A DNA stretch of 64,000 bases from Tretioscincus oriximinensis (GCA_022410635.1 JAJVDF010000589.1:435162-499161); one strand, 5' to 3'; positions 1 through 10,112 are shown, counted from the first letter of the stretch. Notes: generated by a model not told the origin, from the sequence alone. Translations and numbers: made by a program.

Positions 1-138
1 CGCTGTGGATGTGGATACCCCTTTCTCCACCCACTGCGGATGCCACTGCCCAGCCCAAGTGCCAGACGCGCGTGGGGCGGTGCCCTGAGGTCGAGCCTTT
101 CCCATGCCAAACTCACGGTTCTGCTCTTTTCCCCCAAG

Positions 139-266
139 GTAGAGCAGCTCTTCTGCCTGGGCTTGAAGACCCGGACGGAGTGCCATAAAGTCCTGGAGAT
201 GTTCGACTGGAATCTGGAGCAGGCGAGCTCCCACTTGCTGGACCCCTACAGCGCCTTCCAGCTCAA
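139..266 (+). CDS. TNK2: TNK2 (ACK1) penultimate coding exon, C-terminal UBA region
   Basis: TNK2 is a non-receptor tyrosine kinase acting downstream of CDC42 and growth-factor receptors; its C-terminus carries a ubiquitin-binding UBA domain. This exon reads [20 protein letters not shown] and then [20 protein letters not shown], which I recognise as the end of that domain. The [15 protein letters not shown] core is nearly identical to my recollection of mammalian TNK2. The acceptor is a C-rich tract ending in AAG at 136-138. The donor is GTCAGT at 267. The exon starts in phase 0 and ends in phase 2. Upstream exons lie outside the window. Continuing the frame past the donor gives an unrelated tail to 411, which I reject because the next exon restores a Lys-Arg-stop ending. 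Confidence 0.9.
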
Positions 267-464
267 GTCAGTGGCACCTACAGTGCATCCGTCTGGTGTT
301 GGGGTTGGAGCCTTTGGGGCTATTTGGGAGTCTCCTGGTCCAATTCTGGCTTCTCCATGGAGCCAGCTGGGTGACCTTTGGCCAGCCCACTTCACAAAGC
401 ATCTGTTGTAAAGAGAAACCCTTTGGATTGAAAAAAGGGGAGGATAAATAGCAACTCCTTGTGT

Positions 465-607
465 CTTCTTTTTCTTCTTTTTCTCTCTTCTCCATCTTTT
501 TGCTGTTCTCTGTTCCCTCTTTCTGTCTTCTTGTCCTTTCTCCTCCTCTTCCTTCTCCTTCTCCTTTTTCTCTCTTCTCCCTCCTCTTCTTCTTCCACCT
601 CTTCTTC
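465..607 (+). repeat. polypyrimidine tract in last TNK2 intron
   Basis: About 140 bases of almost pure C and T, dominated by TTC and TCC steps. The long minus-strand Lys/Arg/Glu ORFs here are low-complexity shadows and not genes. The tract could be the decayed tail of a SINE-A copy, but no SINE body is visible beside it. Confidence 0.8.
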
Positions 608-1029
608 TGCTCCACAACTTCTGGTGAGCGCATAGAGAAACCAAGCCGCCAGATCCTGGGGCAAGCCCTGAAGCTCCGCCTTCCTTCCTGAGGCCTCTCA
701 GCTCCCTCCAGAGTGAGGTGACCGGGCAAAGAGAAAACAGGCTGATGGTTGATGATTAGCAGTGATGAGCAACGAAGAAACCTGGAGGCCGTCCGCCCTT
801 CCGGAGGTCCAGGGAAAGAGCCCTTCAGGGGCTCCCCATCTGCCCTTCCTCTTTCTCCCTTCTCCTGCTCCATCTTCTTCTTTCCTCCTCCTGCTCATTT
901 TTCTTCATTTGGAGAGGACTGCAGCCATGGGTCTGATCTAGAAGGACATTAGCTATATCCATGAAATTTAGGGGTTTCAGTGCCTATTAGCTTGTGTNAG
1001 ACGTTGGTCTGCCCCTAAAGTTCAGTTGC

Positions 1030-1235
1030 CAGGAGGCTGTAAACAATCATACCTTATGGCTGTGCTTATTACAATAGCGCGCCCTCTACTGGCCTTAGCT
1101 CCAGCCAACCTAGTTGTTCAAAAACAAGTAATTTGCAATAGGTACCACCACAATTCTCCTTTTTCTTCTGCTCCTCCTCCTCGCTTCTTCTTCTCTTCCT
1201 CCTCCACTTCTCCTCCTCCTTTTCTCTCCAAGTTA
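1030..1235 (+). repeat. SINE-A fragment with CCT/TTC-rich tail
   Basis: Contains the SINE-A middle (the 'ccctctactggcc' and 'gcaataggtaccaccac' blocks seen at 7800-7890 and 17720-17810) followed by a pyrimidine-rich tail at 1157-1232. The tRNA-like head is degraded. Confidence 0.65.
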
Positions 1236-1312
1236 TTAATTCTACAATTAGGAATTTCAGTTGCTATCACATTCATTATATAACCATACAATTTTCTGTA
1301 TTATCCATAGTC

Positions 1313-1400
1313 TATATCAGCATGTAGATGGCAGGTTCCTATTCTGAGACATAGCCCAAAAGAAGGCTTGGTGGGGACGGGAACTCATATTTCCCAGTTC
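1313..1400 (+). repeat. half of the short foldback family
   Basis: Matches one arm of the palindromic element at 9352-9546: 'atgtagatggcaggttcctattc' style sequence, then a 'gtggggac' end. The opposite arm is missing. Confidence 0.5.
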
Positions 1401-1515
1401 CCCATGTAATACAACCATTCTGCTTGGCAGCCTTATCTACAAATTAAATATACCAATTATACCTCCTTCGACATTTTTCCAGATCTCCTTAACTTTCAGA
1501 CATTCCCAGGTAGTC

Positions 1516-1647
1516 AATTCCAGAGAAATAGCCGTATTAGTCCAGTAGAAAGTCCAGCAAAGGGGCCAGTAGCACTTTGGGACTAACAGGAGAAAGATGG
1601 GTGGCAGAAGCTTTCGTAGNCACGTCGACTTCTTCAGGTGGATCTCC
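1516..1647 (-). mobile_element. single Penelope-like terminus
   Basis: On the minus strand this reads the same terminal unit as the palindromic copies at 15603, 44869 and 54497: a CTGAAGA box (1637-1631), a short hairpin, GAAAGC, a TTAGTC block and the 'ctttgctggactttct' end. Only one arm is present and no target duplication is convincing. Confidence 0.65.
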
Positions 1648-1717
1648 CAGGAATATTTGGAAAGGAACACCACTTCTTTCTTCACATTTTTAATCCCCTT
1701 TCTTTTCTCTCTTGCAG

Positions 1718-1724
1718 GCGGTGA
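1718..1724 (+). CDS. TNK2: TNK2 terminal coding exon, last residues and stop
   Basis: After a pyrimidine-rich acceptor ending TTGCAG at 1717, the first base completes the AA carried over from the exon ending at 266 (AAG, Lys). It is followed by CGG (Arg) and TGA at 1722-1724. The protein therefore ends in Lys-Arg, as I recall mammalian TNK2 does. Phase agreement and the conserved ending together support this tiny coding piece, which no ORF finder would report. Confidence 0.78.
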
Positions 1725-2075
1725 TGGTTGGGGGTCTTCCAAAACGTGGTTTTCCGTGGTTGGTGCTCGTGAGAGGACCTTCGTCCCACAGGCGCGCGGC
1801 AGGAGACGCCACCCTGAGGCAGAGAGTCATGGAGTAAAGACGTTTACGGCCCTTCCGGGCCTGCTGTGAACTGCAGGGCTGAACCCTTCTGCGTTCCCCT
1901 GTGCCAACAACCTTGCCAGTCTTCAGACACGTTGTTGCCGGCAACTTCAAGGACGCTTTCATTTCCCGCCCCTGCCGTGGCTTCCAGCTGTCATTCCCGT
2001 TGTTCGCTGTTGGGTTTATTTTGTAAAGAGAAGTGTTACAGTAATATATAAATATGCTATTCTATTTTGCAGAGA
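1725..2075 (+). other. TNK2: TNK2 3' UTR (end inferred)
   Basis: Non-coding sequence downstream of the TNK2 stop with no recognisable repeat. It ends in an AT-rich stretch with AATATA at about 2042, a variant polyadenylation hexamer, followed by a T-rich stretch. The exact cleavage site cannot be read from the sequence, so the end is approximate. Confidence 0.5.
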
Positions 2076-3041
2076 AAAAACAGTCGTCAAGCGCTAGTTC
2101 CTCACTATGGAATCAAGGAGAGGGGAGGTGGGGGGGCTGGGGGGGGGGGGTTGCAGCAGGGGTTTGGACCAGGCGGACTTGAGAATCGTGGTCCAGACAG
2201 AGGCCTCGTCCACACAACTTATTAAAAATCGCAACGGTTTTAAAATCCGGAACAACCCATTCGTACATAACCCTCATCCTCTCCCAAACAAACCGTTAAA
2301 AAATCCATGTGGAACGGTCAAGATGACTAACAGGGAAGTAAATACTGAGCATGCTCAGTATGTGATTCTGCACTGTCTTCTGCTACCGTCTTCTCGTGGT
2401 ATCCTGGTGACCCCGTTAAGGATTTGTACACACAGGAAGGATTCTTGCCTCTGCGGCCCCAGGCATGACCGTTAGAGAAAACATCTGCCAAAGAATATTC
2501 CGGGCAAAGGAGCTTTTTTCCGGATGCCTTTTGAAAATTCTGTTAACACGTGGAGGGGAGAAATCACAATGTTACTCGTGTGCCTGTGGTGATCCTGGAT
2601 CCCCACTCCTATTTCATTTCATTTCTTCTATTCTAAGAATTAGAAGAGCAATAATCATCCGTAGAATACGCCTAAAACCTATTGATCATCAGGAGAGCCC
2701 TGCTGAGTGCCACTTCCAGCCCTGCTCCCAGGAACGCCGCCCTGGATGGCGTCATTTGCAGGGCGGGACTGGGAGGGTCATCACCAGACGTGACGTGTGC
2801 ATCAGGTCTGTTTCCAGGCACTATTTTGTACACAGTTTTTTCCCAGGAGGATTGGGAGGAGGTGGCCCTGGGGTGTTTGGCCTTGAGGTGTGGGGGCGTG
2901 GTGGAGAAGAGGGGCAGGGCACCAGTGGTGGGAACTGAGGGGGAAGCGCTGCTACACGCCTGTCCAATACCCGAACGTGAACGGGCTTATTCCCCTAGAA
3001 GATTTTACAAAGAGCCACTTTTTATTCCCTTCCTAATCAGA
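2076..3041 (+). other. TNK2-MROH spacer, first part
   Basis: No gene recognised. It holds a G-run at about 2126-2152, a perfect 20-bp palindrome at 2342-2361 centred on GAGCATGCTC, and a GC-richer stretch around 2690-2960 with several CpG. That stretch could be a promoter of the MROH gene, but no TATA box, initiator or splice-linked first exon could be shown. Confidence 0.5.
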
Positions 3042-3597
3042 AAAGGTGCAGAAAAGGACAACAGGAATGATCAAGGGTCTAGATCTTATGAAGTCAGGCT
3101 GCAACATCTGGGCCTCTTCAGCCTCGAAAGGCGACGTTTGAGAGGTGATCTGATTGAAGTGTACAAAATCCTGCATGGGATGGATAGAGTTTTCTCTGTC
3201 ACACAACACCAGGACCAGAGGGCCCTCCTTAAAACTGATGGATAGAAAAGTGAGAACAGACAAAGGAAAGTATTTTTTTTTCACCCAGAGGGTCATCGGC
3301 CTGTGGAACTTACTTCCAGAAGAGGTGGTGACAGCTAACAGCTTGGATAGTTTCAAGACAGGACTAGACAGGTTTATGGGCACCAATGGGTACTAGGATG
3401 GACATCCGACATTGCCTCCGGGATGGAGCAACAGGCAGGACTCCTGAAATGCTATTTGCAGGGAGCCATGAACAGGAGCATATTTTGCGTTCCTCTATTC
3501 AGACTGCCCAGGTGCATCTGGTGGGCTTCTGTGTGGGACAGAAGTCTGGACTTGATGGGCTCTGGCCTGATCCAGTATGGCTCTTATGTTCTTAATT
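3042..3597 (+). mobile_element. CR1-B LINE 3' fragment
   Basis: Sense orientation. It contains the conserved CR1 3' coding end: a [20 protein letters not shown] segment at about 3115-3175, then a HRPVGLWNLLPEEV-like segment in frame-shifted pieces, then the 3' non-coding end finishing with 'cttatgttctta'. Frameshifts and stops show that it is dead. Confidence 0.88.
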
Positions 3598-4247
3598 ATC
3601 CCTAATATAACTCACGTTCTTTCCATCCTTGGAAGGTTTATGGGAAGCAAAGATCAAAGGTTGGGTGAAGAGTTGCATTTTAACTATTTATTCCAGCCAC
3701 ATAACAACATTCCAGTGATCCCACAGGAAATGTGCTGTTTGGTAGACTCATGAAGGCCATACCTTTCCATCTAGCAGTAAACATTTACAGACTGGTTTTA
3801 ACTAGAAAACCCAGCAGAGTATGTAAGCCTCTTTGATTGCCTTTGGTTTGAGGAAAGCCAGGTATAAAAACCAATGCTGCTTCTTCTTCTAGTTGATTTA
3901 GAAGAACTCAAATCCTGAAAAAATAAGGGTACAATCAGATAGGGCTTTTTTCAATCATCCTTATGAAAAATATGCTTGTTCTGTAGTCACATTAAAAGGC
4001 ATTTAAAGAACAAAGCAACTTTTCCTTCACCTTGAAGTCCAATAACACCTTCCTAGGAACAAATGCTCGCCACCAATTGGCCCCTCACCTGCCTGGTTTT
4101 CCATGGAATTATTTGTTGTTCATTGGCAGCATTTGTCCCCACGATGTGGTTGGCTATATTCTTTTCTTTTCTAATACACAGTGTCTGAAAGGCAGGGGTG
4201 CTCTCGGTATCATTTTACTCTATTTGAGGAAAAAGCAGTGAAATATA
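3598..4247 (+). other. unannotated spacer with a SINE-A tail remnant
   Basis: No gene seen. At 3830-3895 there is a remnant of the SINE-A 3' end ('ggtataaaaacc' followed by TTC repeats). The rest is AT-rich sequence that I cannot classify. Confidence 0.5.
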
Positions 4248-4372
4248 GGATCAAGAGATCCAACCTAGTAGCTATTTATACTTTTGGCTTCCATAAACCT
4301 GTCCAATCCAGTCTTGAAACTCTGCAGGCTGCTAGCTAAGACCACCTCTTCTGGGAGTGAACTAGAAACAAT
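4248..4372 (-). mobile_element. CR1-B fragment
   Basis: Antisense CR1-B 3' end ('aagagatccaacctagtagctattta' through 'accacctcttctggga'), truncated on both sides. Confidence 0.7.
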
Positions 4373-4422
4373 GAAGGAAACAATGGGATGAAACTACAAT
4401 GAAGTAGATTTAGATTGGAATG

Positions 4423-4683
4423 CTAGAATCATAGAGTTTGGGTCCAACCCCTTGTTCAATGCGGGATCCACTAAACCATCCTAGAATTGGCACAGAATCA
4501 GATATCGGACAAAATCAGACATCAGTGGAGTAGTTGCCACAAGAGGTAGTGAGATTTCCTACAGTGGAAGCCTTCAGGGGCTGGGCAGCCANCTTTCTAG
4601 GAAAGTTTAGTGGATCCTGCCCTCAGCAGGAGGTTGGACCTCATGACCTTGGAGATCTCTTCCAACTGTGTGATTCTATGAAG
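4423..4683. mobile_element. two CR1-A end fragments in opposite orientation
   Basis: 4423-4490 is antisense CR1-A ('gaatcatagagtttgg'). 4525-4683 is sense CR1-A running to 'gtgtgattctatga'. The two terminal pieces face each other, with about 35 unrelated bases between them. Confidence 0.7.
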
Positions 4684-5330
4684 TCTCCATGTTCTACAGA
4701 ATGCTTGGTGTGGATTCCAAAGGGTAATTTCCATCATTATGACATCAGTGGTTGTTGTAAACAGTTGACTCCAGTCCTTGGTTGAAGCCAGCAGGCTCTA
4801 GACGGCTTCTACCACTGAACGTTGAAACCTTTGGGGTGTGTGTGTGTGTGATAAAAAGCTTCCTAAAGAGTCATTCCCCTTTTCTATGTTGACTAGTTTA
4901 CATTGGAAACAGAGAAGTTTAAAGGTAAGGCACCTTGTTATAATTCTCTATCACAAACAGACATTCAAGTAACTCCCATCCATCCCTAGATGTGTAGAAT
5001 AGATGCTGTGATTTCTTTCTTTAAGTCTCCCTTGTGTCTTGGGGGTATGGGAGGCAGCCTTTAGTCTCAAGATGTTTTAAATCTCGCATCTGGAACGAAG
5101 TAGGGTAAGAAATATGAAACTGGACTTCCTAAGGTTCCTGGATGTTCGGGACTAGGTACTGTGGGTGGTTCTTCACTGGATAGCGTAGAGGACCAGGAGG
5201 CTACTAGGGACCCCCCTTCTGCATTCGGGGACAGCTCTGTCCTCCAAGACCTGCCCCCCTTTGGAAGCAGGAACCTCTGTGGGGCCACCATGGATCCTCT
5301 TTTTACACCACATCATCTAGAGCACCTATT
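4684..5330 (+). other. unannotated spacer
   Basis: No repeat family recognised apart from a short (GT)n at about 4835. An acidic, Ser/Pro-rich open frame at 5160-5330 is discussed and rejected as an MROH first exon because it lacks usable splice sites. Confidence 0.45.
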
Positions 5331-6060
5331 CATTCATTCATTTATATTTATACTTATACCCCACCCTATACCCGAAGGTCTCAAGGCAGCCAACAATAAA
5401 ACAACAATACAAAAATGACAAATTAAAAACAGAAAAATGACATTTCTTCAGCCAAAGGCCAGGGGAAAATGCTGTGCAGCTCTTTCAAGACCGGTGTGAT
5501 GTGTGTCCAGCCAGCTGTTCCGGTCAGCAGTCCAGCTGTTGCGTTCTGCACCAACTTCCAAACCGTTTTCCAGGGCAGCCCCATGAAGAGCGCATTACAA
5601 TAGTCCAGTCTGGAAGTTACCAGAGCNTGGATTACTGTGGCNAGATCATCNCTGTTCAGANGTGGCCGTAACTGGCGAACCAGACGTAGGTGGAAGGAGG
5701 CNCTCCTGGCCACNGCCTCCACCTGATTTTCAAGTGTCAGTGCAGAGTCCAGAAGCACCCCAAGATTTCGCACCCGTCCCTTANAGGGTAATTCTACCCC
5801 ACCAAGGACAGGGNGCCTCCCCACTTCACGAACCCGGGATGCTCCAACACACAGCACCTCTGCCTTGTCTGGATTCAGCTTCAATTTATTGGCCCCCATC
5901 CAGCCCATCACTGAATCCAGGCCCCTGTCAAGCACTTCAACCGCCTCTCCTGATTCAGATGGAACAGAGAGATAGAGCTGAGTGTCATCTGCATATTGAT
6001 GACACTTTACTCCAAATCTCCTGATGACCTCTCCCAGCGGCTTCATACAGATGTTGAACC
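5331..6060 (-). mobile_element. L2-type LINE, 3' half of reverse transcriptase and tail
   Basis: On minus, 6046-5423 encodes the reverse transcriptase from the YADDTQLYLS active-site motif through LVTSRLDYCNALFMGLPWKT and ITPVLKELH, the usual L2/Vingi-group order. The 3' end carries 'ggtataaatataaatgaatgaat' at 5331-5360. The open frame contains N-derived unknown residues and is 5' interrupted by the LTR at 6061-6820; the upstream part continues at 6821. Confidence 0.88.
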
Positions 6061-6820
6061 GGGGGTTCGCTTACCCATTATTCGGCTCCTTAGCTTGCCT
6101 AAGGTACCTGGATCCAAAGCGGGCAGACACGTGTAAAGAGATTCACACGGAGACCATAGCTTGGGTCCAAAGGTGATCCAGGAGGCTCATAGGGGCATGA
6201 GACACTCCAGAACACAACTGTGCAGAGGTTTTTATTGACTCCAATAACAGAAGGTGTGGATCAATTAAGTGATGTCAGAAGGGCTGGTACAGAACACGTG
6301 GGTCAGGGCGGACCAGAGGTGTGCCCAGGTTGTGACACCTGTGTGATGCGTTACTCTCCTCCCAAAGGAGGTGCAGCCTGTGTCAGGAAATGCCAAATAT
6401 GGTATGGTGGGAAGATACAAGATTGNCCCTTTTAGCTTTCGTTTATCCTGGTTTATCCCTCTAGGTCCAGGAATACTGTGACTCACATGAGGGAATAAAG
6501 CTTTAATGGGCTTCCTCTACTGCCACTACCAAGCTAATGGTTTCAGCCCAGGTGCATGGCCAGTAAAACAATGGGTGCCCTTTTGCCCCAATAGGTGTTA
6601 TTAAACCTTTTAGTCTGGCAAGGTTCCATGAATGAGATATACCCTCAGGACAGGAAGACAGATTGGCCTCTCCTGTTTACCTCCTGAGGCTGGGGTTTCC
6701 AGAGATTTTTCAAAATTTTCCACCCAGGCCTCTCTTGTGCTAGCAAAGGTCAATTCTTGTATATTTTATATCAGATATATTAATGCCAATTCATATATTC
6801 CTATATGGCTAACCCCAACA
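6061..6820 (-). mobile_element. solo LTR of an endogenous retrovirus, nested in an L2
   Basis: On minus the element begins TGTTGGGGTTAG at 6820 and ends near 6061 with sequence that roughly mirrors the start (GCGAACCCCC). It has an AATAAA at 6237-6232 about 170 bp before the end and a GT-rich region after it, as an R-U5 boundary would. No gag, pol or env is attached. The final CA and an exact duplication are missing, because about 28 bp of the L2 target was lost at the junction. Confidence 0.6.
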
Positions 6821-7345
6821 GAACCCCACAAGTGAGCTCCCAGGGTGTCGAGCAAGACTCCCCCACCAACACTCTCTGGAGGCGGCCTGGGACCATTGCC
6901 ACCGACTCCTAAATTCCTTAGCCTCTCCAGGAGGACGCCATGGTCAATGGTATCAAAAGCCCATAGGGTCGCATCCCCCCGTCCTTCTCCCGGAGCAGGT
7001 CGTCAACCAAGGCGACCAAGGCGGTTTCCGTGCCATGACTAGGCCTGAAGCCAGATTGAAATGGACCTAGATAATCCATTACTTCCAACAACCACAGCCT
7101 TCTCCAGTGTCTTGCCCAGGAAGGGCATGTTGGCCAGCAGGCGATAGTTGTTTTAACTCTTGCGGCTCCAGGGGTGTCTTCTTGAGGCCCCTGCGCACCT
7201 CTTTAAGAGCCAGTGGGACAACCGCATCCCACAAAGAAGCGTTCACCACTCCCTGGACCCTCCCAGTCATACCCTGCTGGCTGGTTGAGGCCATCCTTGT
7301 GGGGGAGTCTCCGTCAGCCACCTTTGGGACTGGCTAAGGTCCCCC
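6821..7345 (-). mobile_element. L2-type LINE, 5' part of the same interrupted copy
   Basis: On minus this reads the region upstream of the YADD motif: VNASLWDAVVPLALKEV at about 7240-7190, then frame-shifted pieces of the SGFRPSHGTETALVALVDDL segment, then a jump to the GESCSTPWELTC segment beside the LTR. The central RT block between those points is partly deleted. Confidence 0.8.
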
Positions 7346-7565
7346 TTAGACCTCAACTGTGTGCAGAAGGTTCACAGTAGGCTTGCTGGTCCTTCATGTT
7401 GTCCAGTGCAGAAGGGGGCCTATGATGGAGCAGAATTTCCTTTCTACTACAGAATTGCCACATGCAAATCCAAGTTGGAGTTCCTATATTTTTAGCTCTG
7501 GGCATGTGGGAAAACTGCTGTTTGGAAATCCTACCCCAGAATTCACACAGAAACCCTGCACCCAA

Positions 7566-7690
7566 AAGTCCCAGGACCACCAACAGTAAAAGCAAAAATA
7601 CAAAACTGACATGTTAAAACAATATCTGAAAGTGAGAAAGAAAACAGCATTCCTTCAGCCAAAGGGCAGGTTTTAATGTAGCTCTTAGGA
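7566..7690 (-). mobile_element. L2 3' end fragment
   Basis: Antisense L2 tail region: 'ccaacagtaaaagc' to 'ttcagccaaagggcagg', the same block seen at 5390-5460, 43070-43160 and 59390-59480. Confidence 0.65.
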
Positions 7691-7727
7691 TCAGAAAGGA
7701 AAATTGTGATAGAGTCCCAGATCCTGT

Positions 7728-8150
7728 GGTGCAGAGGTTAAGAGCAACGGTCTTTCAATAGGGAGATCGGAGTTTGAGGCCTCATGCATCTGCCGTGGGG
7801 AGGAGTGCATGCCTTATACAGGCCTCACTTTCAGGCAACCTAGCTGTTTGAAAGCAAGAAATTGCAAGTAGATGAATAGGTACCATCACAAAATGGTAGG
7901 GAAAATAGATTTAAACCTTCGAAAAAAAAATAGCCCTCCTCCTCCTCCTCCTCCTCCTCCTCCTCCTGGCAGGGTATAAAAAAAAACCCTCTTCCTCCTC
8001 CTCCTCCTCCTCCTCCTCCTCCTNNNNNNNNNNNNNNNNNNNNNNNNNNNNNNNNNNNNNNNNNNNNNNNNNNNNNNNNNNNNNNNNNNNNNNNNNNNNN
8101 NNNNCTCCTCCTTCTTCTCCATTCTCCCTGCTTCTTCTCCTTCTGCACAG
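7728..8150 (+). repeat. SINE-A with (CCT)n tail and assembly gap
   Basis: A complete-looking tRNA-derived SINE: head with 'gtggtgcagaggttaagagcaacgg' (A-box-like) and 'gagtttgaggcc' (B-box-like), SINE-A body, then CCT/TCC trinucleotides from 7937 interrupted by an 81-base N gap (8024-8104). The gap probably sits inside the expanded tail. Confidence 0.8.
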
Positions 8151-8595
8151 GGCCTTATTCTAGATTAAACCTGGGTACAGGTGGCAGGCTTCTATTCCAG
8201 GATACAATTTGGAATAAAGCCCAATGCAGCCTGGCTCATAGTATAGCCATCAAAAGGCATTCTTTCCCCCATATGGCCAAGATGAAAAGGGAAACATAAA
8301 AAGAGAAGAACTAATTGTCTGATTTTATTTTTTTCAAACCGTTCGGACCTGTTCTTGTCCGTGTCAGGCTCCTCATTCAGTCGGCTGATCTTGCTAAAAG
8401 GATTCCAGGATGCAGCCTGAGCAATCTTTGGTCAAAGAATCGGGCTTGAAAGTAAGACGTAGTTCGATGTCTTGTCCCAGAAACGCAGGTGAGTCCAAAG
8501 GTTTCAAAGGAACAGCCGTGAAATCTAGCCAGGGGGCCTCGTAGCCTTTTAGAGATTAACAAGAGCAGGAGCTTTCTGTTTGGCTTACCAGACCC
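8151..8595 (+). other. spacer with foldback-family remnant
   Basis: 8151-8230 matches one arm of the foldback family ('gccttattctagattaaacc', 'gtggcaggcttctattcc'). 8340-8570 is unclassified; its end ('agccttttagagattaacaagag') vaguely recalls a Penelope-like terminus. No gene seen. Confidence 0.45.
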
Positions 8596-8603
8596 CCTCC
8601 CTC

Positions 8604-8605
<2 letters not shown>

Positions 8606-8689
<84 letters not shown>

Positions 8690-8691
8690 AT
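8606..8691 (+). repeat. (ATC)n microsatellite
   Basis: An uninterrupted run of about 29 ATC units; the poly-His, poly-Ser and related ORFs across it are artefacts. Confidence 0.95.
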
Positions 8692-8754
8692 TCGATACAC
8701 TTCAAAAGAGTCTCATGCACGTCAAAAAANTTTTTTTTTTTAAATTCACTGCAC

Positions 8755-9140
8755 CATCACTGCAGGATTCATTAAACCTTCCAGACGGATGGCTGCCCAG
8801 CCTCTGTTTGGAGACTTCCAACGAAGGCGAACTCACCACCTCCTGTGTCAACCTGTTCCACTGGATTATCACCCTGTTAGAAAGCTTTTTTTTCTGATAT
8901 CTCATCTAAATCTCCTCCCCTGCAGTTTCATCTCATTGCTTCTAGTCCTTCCATGGGCCCATGAGAACGAGGCTGATCCCTCTGCTCCGTGAAAAGCCCT
9001 TCAGGGGTTTGTAGACAGCTATCAGGTCTCCTATCCATCTTCTCTTTTGCAGACTAAACATCCCCACATCCTTTAACCGTTCCTCATAGGACTTCATGGT
9101 TTCCAGACCACTCACCATCCTTATCGCTCTCTTCTGAAAT
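8755..9140 (-). mobile_element. CR1-A LINE 3' end
   Basis: Antisense CR1-A: 'catggctgcccagcctctgtttggagacttcca' through 'ttgcagactaaacatcccca' and 'tcctcataggactt'. This is the usual reverse complement of the CR1 3' coding end and UTR, and it is inactive. Confidence 0.88.
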
Positions 9141-9289
9141 TGCTCTAAGAGTTCAGGAATTTTGGGATAAAGTGGAAAGAGAAATAGGCTACATATATTT
9201 TCACTGCAGATAAGAATAACAAGTAAAAATGGCCAAATGATGAATTTATTACATTACATATATCAATATCATGCCTGAAAGTCTAAAAG

Positions 9290-9755
9290 ATGCTGTAGAG
9301 AAGAAGAACCTAGTTTTTATAATCTGCCCTTTTCACCTGAAAGGACTCAGAGGCCCTGTCCCTGCTGAGCCTTATTCTGGGCTATATCTTGCAATAGGAG
9401 CCTGCCATCTACATGCTAGTGTAGGCTATGGCAGGCCCCGAATGGGGCCTGCCATAGCCTATACTGGCATGTGGGTGGCCAACCTCTGTCCCAAGATATG
9501 ACCCAGACTAAGGCTCAGTGAGGACAGAACCAGTGGGGACAGAGCCAAGGTTACGTTTTGCCTGGAGGTTTACATCTATTCTATCTTCCCCACCAGGTTA
9601 ATGGTGGTACTCATTTATCTAATTAAAATGTTGATTGCAAATCTACCTTTGAAAGCTGAGTGAGCTACAGTCGAAGCTCCGACACAGGGCCTCGAAACCA
9701 GATCCCTCAGTTGAAAGACCAGGTTCTTAGCTCAGACTATGCTCAGACTGTTCTA
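9290..9755 (-). repeat. SINE-A inserted in L1, itself carrying a foldback element
   Basis: Antisense SINE-A from 'aagaagaacctagtttttata' (3' end) to 'gaaagaccaggttcttagctcag' (head). Its body is split by the 195-bp palindrome at 9352-9546, so three insertions are nested here. Confidence 0.75.
9352..9546. mobile_element. short palindromic foldback element (MITE-like)
   Basis: Starts GGCCCTGTCCC and ends GGGGACAGAGCC. The centre 'atggcaggccccgaatggggcctgccat' is flanked by arms that stay complementary for about 85 bases each side with mismatches. It carries no coding capacity. Related copies or halves occur at 1313, 8151, 11505, 18050, 25799, 37520, 45600 and 52330. Confidence 0.7.
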
Positions 9756-10112
9756 GTGAGTAGGTAGAAAGACAGTGCATCATGGAACAGTACAGGAATT
9801 GTGTGAATATATAATCAGTGTGATTGCAATCGGAATTTCTAATTGCAGAATTACTGTAATAATATGTGAAAAGTAAGGGATTGTAAACAACAATGGTTGA
9901 CTGTTAAAAATTATTTAAAGACAAGAACAGGGAGTGAAGAGATGAAATTAAAAGTGAGATTGCTATTCCAGATGTGAGCCCCAATAACCAATAGATTGAA
10001 TAATATGTAAGTAGAGGGAGGTTGGCGGAAGGGAGGAGATAATTGTTTGCAACACTGTATAAATGAATATGTTTTATATTGTAATGAAGTGCATTATGGA
10101 TATCAATAAAAT

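Larger units (their letters stand above)
9150..10112 (+). mobile_element. L1 3' end, interrupted by SINE-A
   Basis: 9152-9215 encodes an L1 ORF2 C-terminal motif (FWDKVEREIGYIFSLQI). The 3' UTR resumes at 9756 and ends with 'caataaaatgtttta' at about 10105. The segment 9290-9755 is a SINE-A inserted in antisense. The 3' UTR resembles the one at 38835-39215. Confidence 0.72.

Noticed and set aside
246..873. Long Lys/Arg/Glu-rich minus-strand ORFs
   Set aside because: They are the complement of a polypyrimidine tract in a TNK2 intron; composition explains them.
2748..2800. ATG with a good context (MASFAGRDWEG...) as MROH first exon
   Set aside because: The frame stops after about 15 codons and no donor gives the phase needed by the exon at 10441.
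5160..5330. Acidic Ser/Pro-rich open frame (GGSSLDSVEDQEATRDPPSA) as an upstream MROH exon
   Set aside because: No pyrimidine-rich acceptor, no matching phase-1 donor, and the minus strand is also open; kept only as a possibility.
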